Positions 6,672 to 13,788 of a stretch of DNA of 18,058 bases are shown here, one piece after another (the stretch's first letter is position 1; every line of letters begins with the position of its first letter). Made by a program: the position numbers and the translations under genes. Source of the DNA: an uncultured Lachnospiraceae bacterium (GTDB lineage: Bacteria > Bacillota > Clostridia > Lachnospirales > Lachnospiraceae); the NCBI GenBank assembly GCA_947631075.1, contig CANRJU010000022.1:1-18058 (forward strand), written 5' to 3'. Under the pieces are notes generated by a model. It saw only the letters and a list, made by a program, of their open reading frames with translations. It was not told the origin of the DNA and did not search any database.

Positions 6672-7763
6672 ATGGATAGAAATGAATTAGTATTTTCACT
6701 AAACTCAGATTTTATGGAAGATATTTCTAAAATTTTGGAAGAAGCTCGTAGTAATGCCAAAACAGCCGTCAATCTTTCCATGGTTTATGCGTATTACGAG
6801 ATTGGGAGGAAGATTATTGAGGAAGAGCAGAACGGAGAAAACCGCGCTGCCTATGGCAAGCAGATTCTGAAAGAACTCTCTAAATATCTTACCCAAAAAC
6901 ACGGCAAAGGTTATTCGGCGGAAAATCTGAAATTGATGCGGCGTTTTTATGTGGTTTATTCGCAGGATCAAATTGGGGAAACAGTGTTTACCCAATTTAA
7001 AAATTTGCCGGCAGTCGGAACCGGAAGAAAATTTTTTTTGAGTTGGTCGCATTATTTGAAACTGATGCGAATCGATAATGTAGAAGAAAGGCATTTTTAT
7101 GAGATCGAAGCTGTAAAAAATAACTGGAGCCTTAATGAACTGAAACGGCAATATAACAGCGCGCTCTATGAGAGGCTGGCGTTGAGTACAGACAAAGAAG
7201 ATGTTTACCGGCTTTCTCTGGAAGGGCAGAAGGTTGAGAATCCCAAGGATGCGGTGAAAGATCCTTATGTTCTTGAATTTTTGGGCCTGCAGGAACTTCC
7301 AGCGTATTCTGAAAGCGAATTGGAAAGCCGTATTATCGATCATCTGCAGCAGTTCCTCCTAGAGTTGGGAACCGGTTTTGCCTTTATTGGACGACAGGTG
7401 CGCTTTACGTTTGATGAGGAGCATTTTATGGTCGATCTGGTATTTTATAATCGTTTGCTGCGTTGCTTTGTGTTGTTTGATTTAAAGATCGGAGAACTGA
7501 AACATCAGGATATCGGCCAGATGCAGATGTATGTCCATTACTATGACCGCAAGGTAAAACTTCCCGATGAAAATCCGACGATAGGAATTTTGCTGTGCAA
7601 AGAAAAAAATAATGCAGTTGTGGAAATGACTCTGCCGGAAGATAATGCACAGATTTTTGCCAGCAAGTATGAAACAGTTCTGCCAAGTAAAGAGGCGTTG
7701 CAGGAATTGTTGAGAGAACATCTTTCTGACGAGGTGGAAGGGAAGGATGTGTCTGGAATTTAA
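6672..7763 (+). CDS. DUF1016/YhcG-type PD-(D/E)XK nuclease
   Basis: A 363-residue protein of the YhcG family. The N-terminal DUF1016_N region (about 15-165) has MVYAYYEIGRKI and GKGYSAENLKLMRRFY, and the C-terminal PD-(D/E)XK domain (about 195-345) has LGTGFAFIGRQVRF, then D255 in MVDLVFYN, D270-L-K272 in VLFDLKIGE and GQMQMY (282-287). These are the family's expected catalytic and core residues, so it appears intact. The ATG at 6672 has AGGAG six nt upstream; the longer in-frame ATG at 6555 lies inside a hairpin and has no ribosome site. Family members often sit beside restriction-modification loci; here it follows an MmeI-like enzyme by 264 nt, on the same strand. Its target is unknown: nucleic-acid cleavage, defence, or a role related to recombination are all possible. 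Confidence 0.9.
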   Translation: MDRNELVFSLNSDFMEDISKILEEARSNAKTAVNLSMVYAYYEIGRKIIEEEQNGENRAAYGKQILKELSKYLTQKHGKGYSAENLKLMRRFYVVYSQDQIGETVFTQFKNLPAVGTGRKFFLSWSHYLKLMRIDNVEERHFYEIEAVKNNWSLNELKRQYNSALYERLALSTDKEDVYRLSLEGQKVENPKDAVKDPYVLEFLGLQELPAYSESELESRIIDHLQQFLLELGTGFAFIGRQVRFTFDEEHFMVDLVFYNRLLRCFVLFDLKIGELKHQDIGQMQMYVHYYDRKVKLPDENPTIGILLCKEKNNAVVEMTLPEDNAQIFASKYETVLPSKEALQELLREHLSDEVEGKDVSGI

Positions 7764-7777
7764 TTTGCAATAGAAAA

Positions 7778-7795
7778 GTGCAACGGTCGTTGCAC
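7778..7795. other. 18-bp palindrome downstream of the nuclease gene
   Basis: GTGCAACGGTCGTTGCAC is symmetric apart from the central two bases (arms 7778-7785 and 7788-7795). As RNA it makes a 7-bp stem with a GGTC loop, followed by AATTATTT, at best a weak terminator. As DNA it looks like an operator or recombination site. It sits at the border between the AT-richer left part and the GC-richer right part. The rest of 7796-7993 is AT-rich and I see no convincing gene or promoter in it. Confidence 0.5.
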
Positions 7796-7993
7796 AATTA
7801 TTTGAACTCTATAAAAATGCTGGAGAAAAAAACAGATAAGAAATAAAATTATTTTCAAAAATCCTGCAACACTTTGTTCTTTTGATTCATCTAATATACG
7901 CATATGCAGAAAAAAGCAAAGGTAGATGTCTGACTTCGGCTGACATTGACTATCTATGATAGACAATTTCACTTTTGCGGAAATGAGGAAAAT

Positions 7994-8518
7994 ATGACAG
8001 ATACGGAATGGTTTTTGGTGGGAGCGGCCAAGAAGGGGGACGCCCATTCTTTCGCCCTTTTATACGAGCGGTACTACAAGGACCTCTACCGCTTTGCGGT
8101 CTGCCTGTTAGGGGACTCCTACGCGGCGGAGGACGCCGTGAGCGCGGCGGTGCTGAGCGCGTATGAGAGATTGCCGCTGCTGAAAAAGGATTCTTCCTTT
8201 AAGAGCTGGCTTTTTCAGATTACCGTGAACGAGTGCCGGGCGTGGCTGCGGGATCAGAGCAGGGGCACATACTTAGCGGATGCGGACTGGCAGGAGCCGG
8301 CCGCAGAGGAAGCGGGGTACGAGAGGCCGGAGGTAGAGGAATATCTCTCCCTTTTATCAGAGGAAGAGCGTCTGGTCGTGACGCTGTCCGTTTTTGGCGG
8401 ATACAACAGCCGTGAAATTGGAGAGATAATCCACAAAAAAGAGGGGTCGGTGCGCTCTATCAAGAGCCGGGCTTTTGCGAGAGTCAGAGAGTGTTTAGGA
8501 TTGGAGGATGGAATATGA
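7994..8518 (+). CDS. ECF-type RNA polymerase sigma factor
   Basis: A 174-residue sigma-70 family protein of the two-domain ECF kind. Region 2 covers about 14-85 (SFALLYERYYKDLYRFAVCLLGD, then the core-binding AEDAVSAAVLSAYERL and FKSWLFQITVNECRAWLRD). A linker rich in Ala/Glu follows, then region 4 at about 115-170 with a helix-turn-helix (SEEERLVVTLSVFGGYNSREIGEI, GSVRSIKSRAFARVREC). It would direct RNA polymerase to a small set of promoters. The ATG at 7994 has GAGG about 5 nt upstream; an upstream in-frame ATG at 7946 lacks one. Its stop overlaps the next start as ATGA (8515-8518), so it is translationally coupled to the beta-propeller membrane protein, the usual layout for a sigma factor and its regulator. 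The subgroup and target promoter are not determined. Confidence 0.9.
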   Translation: MTDTEWFLVGAAKKGDAHSFALLYERYYKDLYRFAVCLLGDSYAAEDAVSAAVLSAYERLPLLKKDSSFKSWLFQITVNECRAWLRDQSRGTYLADADWQEPAAEEAGYERPEVEEYLSLLSEEERLVVTLSVFGGYNSREIGEIIHKKEGSVRSIKSRAFARVRECLGLEDGI

Positions 8519-10599
8519 GCGATCAGGAATTAAAGGATAAAATTTTGCAGTCGGCGGAAAAAATACCGGTGCCTGAGTCTTTGGAGCCGGAAAAGATGGA
8601 AGAAAAGCTATCATCGGTCGTGCAGGCAAAGCAGAAAAAGAGCCGGTTTTCAAGGAAGCTTCTGTCGGTGGCGGCCGCGCTGGCGGTGCTGGTTGTTTCT
8701 GGCGCCGCGGTGGCGAAAGTTTTTACAGAGCAGCAAACCTATATAGAAACACCAGAGAAACTGGATTCTGCGCAGGATGCTGGGAAAACGGACGGCAGCT
8801 CCCAGGGACAGCTCGCGTCCCATGGTGACGAGGAATATTACGGGGATATCGCGGAGCTGCTCAACGAGTACAACGACGCTTATCAGGGTGATGTTGTGGG
8901 CATAAAGGATTCCGTGGCCAAATACAGCGACGATGTGGTGGAGGAGGCAGTTCCCGAGCAAAGCGCGAATTCCGCGACTTCCTCTGCGGGGCTGTCGGGC
9001 GCAGGCGGAACCGGCACGGACTATTCGGAGACCGATCTCCAGGTGAAAGGCGTGATGGAGGCGGACATCGTAAAGACGGATGGAACGTACATTTATGCGG
9101 TAAATGGAGGGCAGAAGGCGCGCGTCCGCATTTACCGGGCGGACGGGGCAAAGGTGGAGCAGGTCTCCCAGTTTGCCATCCGGGGCAGCATTTTTTCGGG
9201 AAATGAAATGTATCTGGCAGGCGACCGCCTGATTATTCTGGGAAATATCATTGAGGAAAATAAAAAAGGCAGCTCCGCGTCAGCCGAGGCCGAGGAAGAC
9301 GTTGCGTACAGCGCCAGCGCGTATGGTTCGGTCGGCATGACGACGGTCATCTGGATTTACGATGTGAGCGACGTCCGCCATCCCAAGCGGCTGAAGACGC
9401 TGAAACAGAGCGGGACCTATATGTCCTCCCGCGTGAGCGGCGGCTATCTTTACACGTTCAGCAATTATCAGGTGTACAGAAACAACTGCAAGGATGATGA
9501 GCCGGAGCAGTTCATTCCCATTGCGAACGGAGAGTGTGTCCGGGGAAATAAGATTCTGTACGACGAGGACGCAAAGAGCAACGATTACATGGTCATGACG
9601 TCTTTGAAGGTAGACGGGGAGTGCGAGTTTCAGGATTCGGCGGCGATTCTGGGCGGCGCGGAGGTCTATTATGTGAGCCAGGACAATATTTATGCCGCGG
9701 GATATGGCGAGCACAGATGGGGACCAAAGGCAAAATCTCTCATTTACAAATATGGGTACCGCGACGGAGAGTTCGCGTATGCCGGCCGGACGAAGGCGGC
9801 GGGGCTCATCGAGGATTCCTATTATATGCACGAGTACAACGGGAAGCTCGCCTATGTCTACACCCGGAATAAAAAAGACGGCGTTGACTCGACGACCACC
9901 ACAAACGGCCTCTGCGTGCTGGACGAAAAGCTGGAGAAATTGGGAGAAATCGCGCAGCTCGGCAACGATGAGCGGATTTATTCTTCCTATTATATAGACA
10001 ATATGGCATATTTTGTCACCTATCGGGAGACGGATCCGGTCTTTGCCGTGGACATTTCCGATCCGAAAAATCCGGCTCTAAAATCAGAGCTAAAACTGCC
10101 GGGATTTTCGGAATATCTCCACTCCTTTGGCGACGATCTGCTGATCGGCATCGGAAAGGGCGGCAAAAAGGGCGATTCCTGGGAGGACAGCCGGGTGAAG
10201 GTGTCTGTGTTCGGCGTCGGAGAGGATTATGAGCTGACCGAGAAGGAGACCGTGCTTTTGGAGGAGGACTCGGAGAGCATGGCCGGATACAACCACCGGT
10301 GCGTATTTGTAGACGAGGAGCGCAAGCTCATCGGATTTGAGGTGGAGTACTGGGGCGTGGACGAGGATGAATGGGGAGCAACAAATCACGTATATTACGT
10401 GGTGTATGGATATCAGGATGGAAAGCTGAAAAAACTCATGCAATGCAGCACATCCCCGGAGGACGATTACAACGCGCTCGAAAACGTACGCGGCCTGCGC
10501 ATCGGCGATTACTTCTATGTGATCAATACCGGAGTGAGCCAGAAAAAGGGTGGAATCAAAGTTTTTGATATAAATACATGGGACAAAGCAAGGAGTTAA
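8515..10599 (+). CDS. Membrane-anchored beta-propeller domain protein, probable anti-sigma or sensor partner
   Basis: A 694-residue protein. Residues 1-46 are a charged cytoplasmic segment (SAEKIPVPESLEPEKMEEKL, then Lys-rich), residues about 47-68 form one membrane span (LLSVAAALAVLVVSGAAVAKV), and the rest is extracellular: a Ser/Gly/Ala-rich linker to about 185, then a beta-propeller of the PF09826 type (VKGVMEADIVKTDGTYIYAV, AGDRLIILGN, TVIWIYDVSDVRHPKRL, YFVTYRETDPVFAVDISDP). The short N-terminus resembles those of small anti-sigma proteins in Clostridia. The ATG at 8515 has GGAGG 7 nt before it and overlaps the sigma factor stop. The inference is that it holds the sigma factor at the membrane and that the propeller senses an extracellular ligand or surface stress; the propeller family is known, this role is not demonstrated. 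Confidence 0.85.
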   Translation: MSDQELKDKILQSAEKIPVPESLEPEKMEEKLSSVVQAKQKKSRFSRKLLSVAAALAVLVVSGAAVAKVFTEQQTYIETPEKLDSAQDAGKTDGSSQGQLASHGDEEYYGDIAELLNEYNDAYQGDVVGIKDSVAKYSDDVVEEAVPEQSANSATSSAGLSGAGGTGTDYSETDLQVKGVMEADIVKTDGTYIYAVNGGQKARVRIYRADGAKVEQVSQFAIRGSIFSGNEMYLAGDRLIILGNIIEENKKGSSASAEAEEDVAYSASAYGSVGMTTVIWIYDVSDVRHPKRLKTLKQSGTYMSSRVSGGYLYTFSNYQVYRNNCKDDEPEQFIPIANGECVRGNKILYDEDAKSNDYMVMTSLKVDGECEFQDSAAILGGAEVYYVSQDNIYAAGYGEHRWGPKAKSLIYKYGYRDGEFAYAGRTKAAGLIEDSYYMHEYNGKLAYVYTRNKKDGVDSTTTTNGLCVLDEKLEKLGEIAQLGNDERIYSSYYIDNMAYFVTYRETDPVFAVDISDPKNPALKSELKLPGFSEYLHSFGDDLLIGIGKGGKKGDSWEDSRVKVSVFGVGEDYELTEKETVLLEEDSESMAGYNHRCVFVDEERKLIGFEVEYWGVDEDEWGATNHVYYVVYGYQDGKLKKLMQCSTSPEDDYNALENVRGLRIGDYFYVINTGVSQKKGGIKVFDINTWDKARS

Positions 10600-10602
10600 T
10601 GG

Positions 10603-10631
10603 TTGCATTTCTTCCGGATTCATGGTACAGT
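10603..10631 (+). promoter_or_regulatory. Extended -10 promoter for the DUF1292 gene
   Basis: TTGCAT (10603-10608), 17-bp spacer, TACAGT (10626-10631) preceded by TGG, an extended -10. The start would be about 10638, placing the following hairpin at the very 5' end of the transcript. Confidence 0.5.
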
Positions 10632-10644
10632 TTACCTATTAAAG

Positions 10645-10686
10645 ATGATGTCGGGGGCACACGGCATTTTGCCGCCCCGACGTCAT
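10645..10686 (+). other. Stable hairpin in the DUF1292 leader
   Basis: ATGATGTCGGGG (10645-10656) pairs with CCCCGACGTCAT (10675-10686) with one G-T pair; an inner GGCA/TGCC stem sits in the loop. No T run follows on either strand, so it is not a typical intrinsic terminator. Its place just after a predicted transcript start suggests a 5' stabilising hairpin, though it may also slow transcription coming from the beta-propeller gene. Confidence 0.55.
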
Positions 10687-10713
10687 ATGAGAATAAACAG
10701 GGGGTAAGATCAG

Positions 10714-11121
10714 ATGATGGATTTTGATTACAGTGAACTGGAGGACGTGGAACTGACACTTGAGACCGAGGACGGCGAGGAGATCGATCTGGAGCTCGCG
10801 TATGTCTTTGAATATAAGGGACAGGACTTTGCCGCTTTTGGGGAAGTGGGCACCGAGGAAGACGAGGAGCGGTCGGTATACTTTTTCCTTCTCAATTTAA
10901 AGCAGAAAAAAGGAGACGAGGCCGAGGTCGAGTTTGAGTACATTGACGACGACGAGGTGGCGGAAGAACTGCTGGAGGTGTTTTTACAGATTCTTGCCTC
11001 CCAGGAAGAGGAGGGCGTCGATCTGGGCGACTACGGCATCGAGGACGAGGACGACGATGAGGATGAAGACGACGAGGACAGCCACTGGGATCAGTTCATC
11101 CACAAAAAACTTGACGATTAA
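10714..11121 (+). CDS. DUF1292 family acidic protein
   Basis: A 135-residue soluble protein. Residues about 9-85 match the DUF1292 pattern: VELTLETEDGEEIDLELAYVFEYKGQDFAAF, then SVYFFLLNL and VEFEYIDDDEVAEEL. The last third is extremely acidic (a run of Asp/Glu at about 113-126) and ends in a short HWDQFIHKKLDD tail. DUF1292 proteins are common in Firmicutes and have no established function. An alternative start is the next codon, also ATG (10717); GGGGGT is about 10 nt upstream of the first. The stop shares the TTAA at 11118-11121 with the stop of the convergent small gene, so there is no spacer between them and no separate terminator. Confidence 0.85.
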   Translation: MMDFDYSELEDVELTLETEDGEEIDLELAYVFEYKGQDFAAFGEVGTEEDEERSVYFFLLNLKQKKGDEAEVEFEYIDDDEVAEELLEVFLQILASQEEEGVDLGDYGIEDEDDDEDEDDEDSHWDQFIHKKLDD

Positions 11122-11309
11122 GACTTTTTAGGGGAATTTTTCTCGCAGGAGCTGCAGTTGCCACTGCACATGAAAGAGTCGTCGCCCGCGAGGCAGTCGT
11201 CCGGATCCTTTTTCTGGCGATGAGCCGCATAGCAGAGGACGACGATGCTGGCGCAGACGATCAGCATGACGATGACCCATTTAACAAGTTTGATAAGTGA
11301 AAAAAACAT
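11118..11309 (-). CDS. Small Cys-rich single-pass membrane protein
   Basis: A 63-residue protein. Residues about 8-29 form one membrane span (LVKWVIVMLIVCASIVVLCYAA), followed by a charged tail with four cysteines at 39, 48, 52 and 55 (DDSFMCSGNCSSCEK); C48-x3-C52-x2-C55 could hold a metal. It resembles in layout the FeoB-associated Cys-rich membrane proteins, but the spacing differs and no feo gene is near, so I leave it unnamed. The ATG at 11309 has AGGAGG eight nt upstream, a much better start than the longer in-frame frame reaching 11492. The ribosome site is buried in the hairpin at 11314-11352. It lies convergent to DUF1292 and divergent from the helicase. Confidence 0.65.
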   Translation of the reverse strand: MFFSLIKLVKWVIVMLIVCASIVVLCYAAHRQKKDPDDCLAGDDSFMCSGNCSSCEKNSPKKS

Positions 11310-11313
11310 AAAG

Positions 11314-11352
11314 AAAACCTCCTTTTTGTTCAGTGTAACACAGGGAGGTTTT
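11314..11352. promoter_or_regulatory. Hairpin sequestering the ribosome site of the small membrane protein
   Basis: AAAACCTCC (11314-11322) and GGAGGTTTT (11344-11352) form a perfect 9-bp stem with a 21-nt loop. In the minus-strand transcript the GGAGG of the 63-residue gene's Shine-Dalgarno pairs with an upstream CCTCC, four nt before the ATG, so translation could be shut by default. On the plus strand the same stem is followed by TTTTT (11349-11353), so it might also act as a terminator or attenuator just ahead of the helicase gene. Confidence 0.55.
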
Positions 11353-11373
11353 TCTGTAAAGGTAGAAAGTGAA

Positions 11374-13788
11374 ATGAAACAGGAGCAGAAAAAAGAAATT
11401 GTAAAAATATCCGTGCGAAGCCTGGTGGAATTTATGTTCCGGGAGGGGGATATCACTTCCTCCGGCTCCGGGGCGGTCAACACGGAGGCCATGCAGCTTG
11501 GCAGCCGTCTCCACCGGAAGATTCAGAAAAGCATGGGGATCGGCTACGAGGCAGAGGTCTCCCTTTTTGTGCTACAAAAAATGACAAGCCGCGAGAGCGG
11601 GGAGGATTTTTTCTTAAAGGTGGAGGGCCGCGCGGACGGCGTATTTCGGGAAAATGGCCTGGTGACCATCGACGAGATCAAGGGCGTGTACATGGATGTG
11701 AAGGAGATGAAGGAGCCGGTCTTTGTTCACAAGGCGCAGGCCATGTGCTACGCCTACATGGTGGCGGAAAAGGAGAATCTGGACCGGATTGGGGTGCAGA
11801 TGACGTACTGCCACATGGAGACGGAGGCGGTGCGGCGGTTCCAGGATTCGTTTACCAGAAATGAAATCGCGAAGTGGTTTCTGCAACTGATAGACGACTA
11901 CGAAAAGTGGGCGGTGTACGAGTACGACTGGAAGAAAAAGAGAAACGCGTCGATTCAGAGCCTCGCGTTTCCGTTTCCCTACCGGCCGGGTCAGAAAAAG
12001 CTGGCGGCCATGACTTATCACACGATTTTAGAAAAAAAGAGGCTTTTTATTCAGGCGCCCACCGGCGTCGGAAAGACGATTACCACCGTTTTCCCCTCGG
12101 TAAAGGCGATGGGGGAGGGCATCAGCGACCGCATTTTTTACCTGACGGCCAAGACGATTACCCGGACGGTGGCCGAGGAGTGTTTCGCGCTTCTGTGCGG
12201 GCAGAATCTTCTGTTCAAGCCCATCACCATCACGGCGAAGGAAAAAGTGTGCGTGTTGGACAAGATTTCCTGCAATCCCGGCGACTGCGAGCGGGCCAGG
12301 GGGCACTACGACCGGGTCAACGAGGCGGTGTATGACATGCTGGTCCACGAGGATAAGCTGAATCGGGAAATCCTTCTGCGCTACGCCGAGAAACATCAGG
12401 TGTGTCCCTTTGAGATGGGGCTGGACGCGGCGCTTTTTGCGGACGCCGTCATCTGCGATTACAATTACGCCTTCGATCCCAACGTCTATCTGAGGCGTTT
12501 TTTCTCCCAGGAAAAAAAGGGTAACATGATTTTTCTCGTGGACGAGGCGCACAATCTGGTGGAGCGGGGACGGGAGATGTTCAGCGCCCGACTGGTCAAG
12601 GAGGATTTTCTGGCGGCGGGGCGCGTCGTCAAGGCCACAAGGCGCCACGAAAAGAGGCCGGAGGTCGAGTATGATCTCCGCAAATTTGAGCGATCCATCG
12701 ATGCGGCGAACCGGACCCTGCTGTCGTGGAAGCGGGGGTGCGATGAATGTGCGCTGTTAGATCGGGAGGAAATGGTGACATTTTTGTTTCAGCTCATGCG
12801 GGTGATAGCGGACTATGAATTGTTCGCCAAAAACTACCCGGCGCTGCCGGAGCGGGAGACGATGCTGGAATTCTATTTTAACGTGCGCCGGTTTGCTGAG
12901 GTGCTGGAGGAATTAAATGATAAATACCGGATCTACACGGATTACGACGAGGAGGGGAATTTTCGGGTCAAGCTCCAGTGCATGGACCCGTCGGAGAAGC
13001 TGCGGGAGGTTCTGGAGCGGGGGCGCAGCGCCATTTTATTTTCGGCCACGCTGCTTCCCATCCGGTACTACAAGGAGCAGTTGTCCGGCGACAGCGAGGA
13101 CTGCGCCGTCTACGCGAAATCCTCTTTTCCGCCGGAAAACCGGAAAGTGCTGATTGCTAAGGACGTCACCAGCAAGTACACCAGGCGGGGGCCGGAGGAG
13201 TACGGGCGGATTGCCCGCTATATTGACATTTTTACGGCGGCGAGACAGGGAAATTATCTGGTGTTTTTTCCCTCCTACGCCTTTATGGACCAGGTCGTGA
13301 GCCGGATTCAGCCGCGGGAGGGGCAGCGGCTTCTGGTGCAGAGGCCGGATATGCCGGAGCAGGAAAAAGAAGAATTTCTGGAGGCGTTTCAGGTGCCGGA
13401 GCAGGAGACGGTCATCGGGTGCTGCGTCATGGGCGGCATTTTCAGCGAGGGAATCGACTTGAAGGAGGACCGGCTGATCGGGGCGGTCATTGTGGGTACC
13501 GGACTTCCCATGGTGTGTCACGAGAGAGAATTATTTAAAGAATATTATGATGAAAAAAAAGGCCGGGGGTTCGATTACGCCTATCTGTACCCCGGCGTCA
13601 ACAAGGTGTTCCAGGCCGGCGGGCGGGTCATCCGCACGGTGGAGGACAGGGGGGCGATTCTCCTGTTGGACGAGCGATTTTTACAACAGTCGTACCGGGA
13701 GCTTTTTCCCAGGGAGTGGCTCCCCTGTACGGTGGTAGGGCAGGAGACGCTGGCGGAGGAACTTCGCGCTTTCTGGGAAAATCAGTAG
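11374..13788 (+). CDS. RecB/Cas4-like nuclease fused to an XPD/DinG-like Fe-S DNA helicase
   Basis: An 804-residue superfamily 2 helicase. The N-terminal about 180 residues carry the RecB-type nuclease signature: GSRLH with H47, RADG with D88, DEIKG with E101 and K103, and QAMCY with Q122 and Y126. The helicase follows with Walker A APTGVGKT (228-235), four cysteines at 293, 300, 305 and 344 placed as in the XPD iron-sulphur domain, the DEAH box in VDEAHN (390-393) and motif VI QAGGRVIR (747-754). It probably unwinds and trims single- or double-stranded DNA in repair or branched-DNA processing. I chose the ATG at 11374 (AAAGG upstream) because the longer frame from 11245 runs through the hairpin and the opposite gene. 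It overlaps the convergent transferase gene by 7 bp at its end. All motifs are intact. Confidence 0.9.
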   Translation: MKQEQKKEIVKISVRSLVEFMFREGDITSSGSGAVNTEAMQLGSRLHRKIQKSMGIGYEAEVSLFVLQKMTSRESGEDFFLKVEGRADGVFRENGLVTIDEIKGVYMDVKEMKEPVFVHKAQAMCYAYMVAEKENLDRIGVQMTYCHMETEAVRRFQDSFTRNEIAKWFLQLIDDYEKWAVYEYDWKKKRNASIQSLAFPFPYRPGQKKLAAMTYHTILEKKRLFIQAPTGVGKTITTVFPSVKAMGEGISDRIFYLTAKTITRTVAEECFALLCGQNLLFKPITITAKEKVCVLDKISCNPGDCERARGHYDRVNEAVYDMLVHEDKLNREILLRYAEKHQVCPFEMGLDAALFADAVICDYNYAFDPNVYLRRFFSQEKKGNMIFLVDEAHNLVERGREMFSARLVKEDFLAAGRVVKATRRHEKRPEVEYDLRKFERSIDAANRTLLSWKRGCDECALLDREEMVTFLFQLMRVIADYELFAKNYPALPERETMLEFYFNVRRFAEVLEELNDKYRIYTDYDEEGNFRVKLQCMDPSEKLREVLERGRSAILFSATLLPIRYYKEQLSGDSEDCAVYAKSSFPPENRKVLIAKDVTSKYTRRGPEEYGRIARYIDIFTAARQGNYLVFFPSYAFMDQVVSRIQPREGQRLLVQRPDMPEQEKEEFLEAFQVPEQETVIGCCVMGGIFSEGIDLKEDRLIGAVIVGTGLPMVCHERELFKEYYDEKKGRGFDYAYLYPGVNKVFQAGGRVIRTVEDRGAILLLDERFLQQSYRELFPREWLPCTVVGQETLAEELRAFWENQ

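Noticed and set aside
6705..7343. 212-codon minus-strand frame opposite the DUF1016 gene
   Set aside because: Antisense to conserved family motifs; Phe/Ile-rich translation with no domain.
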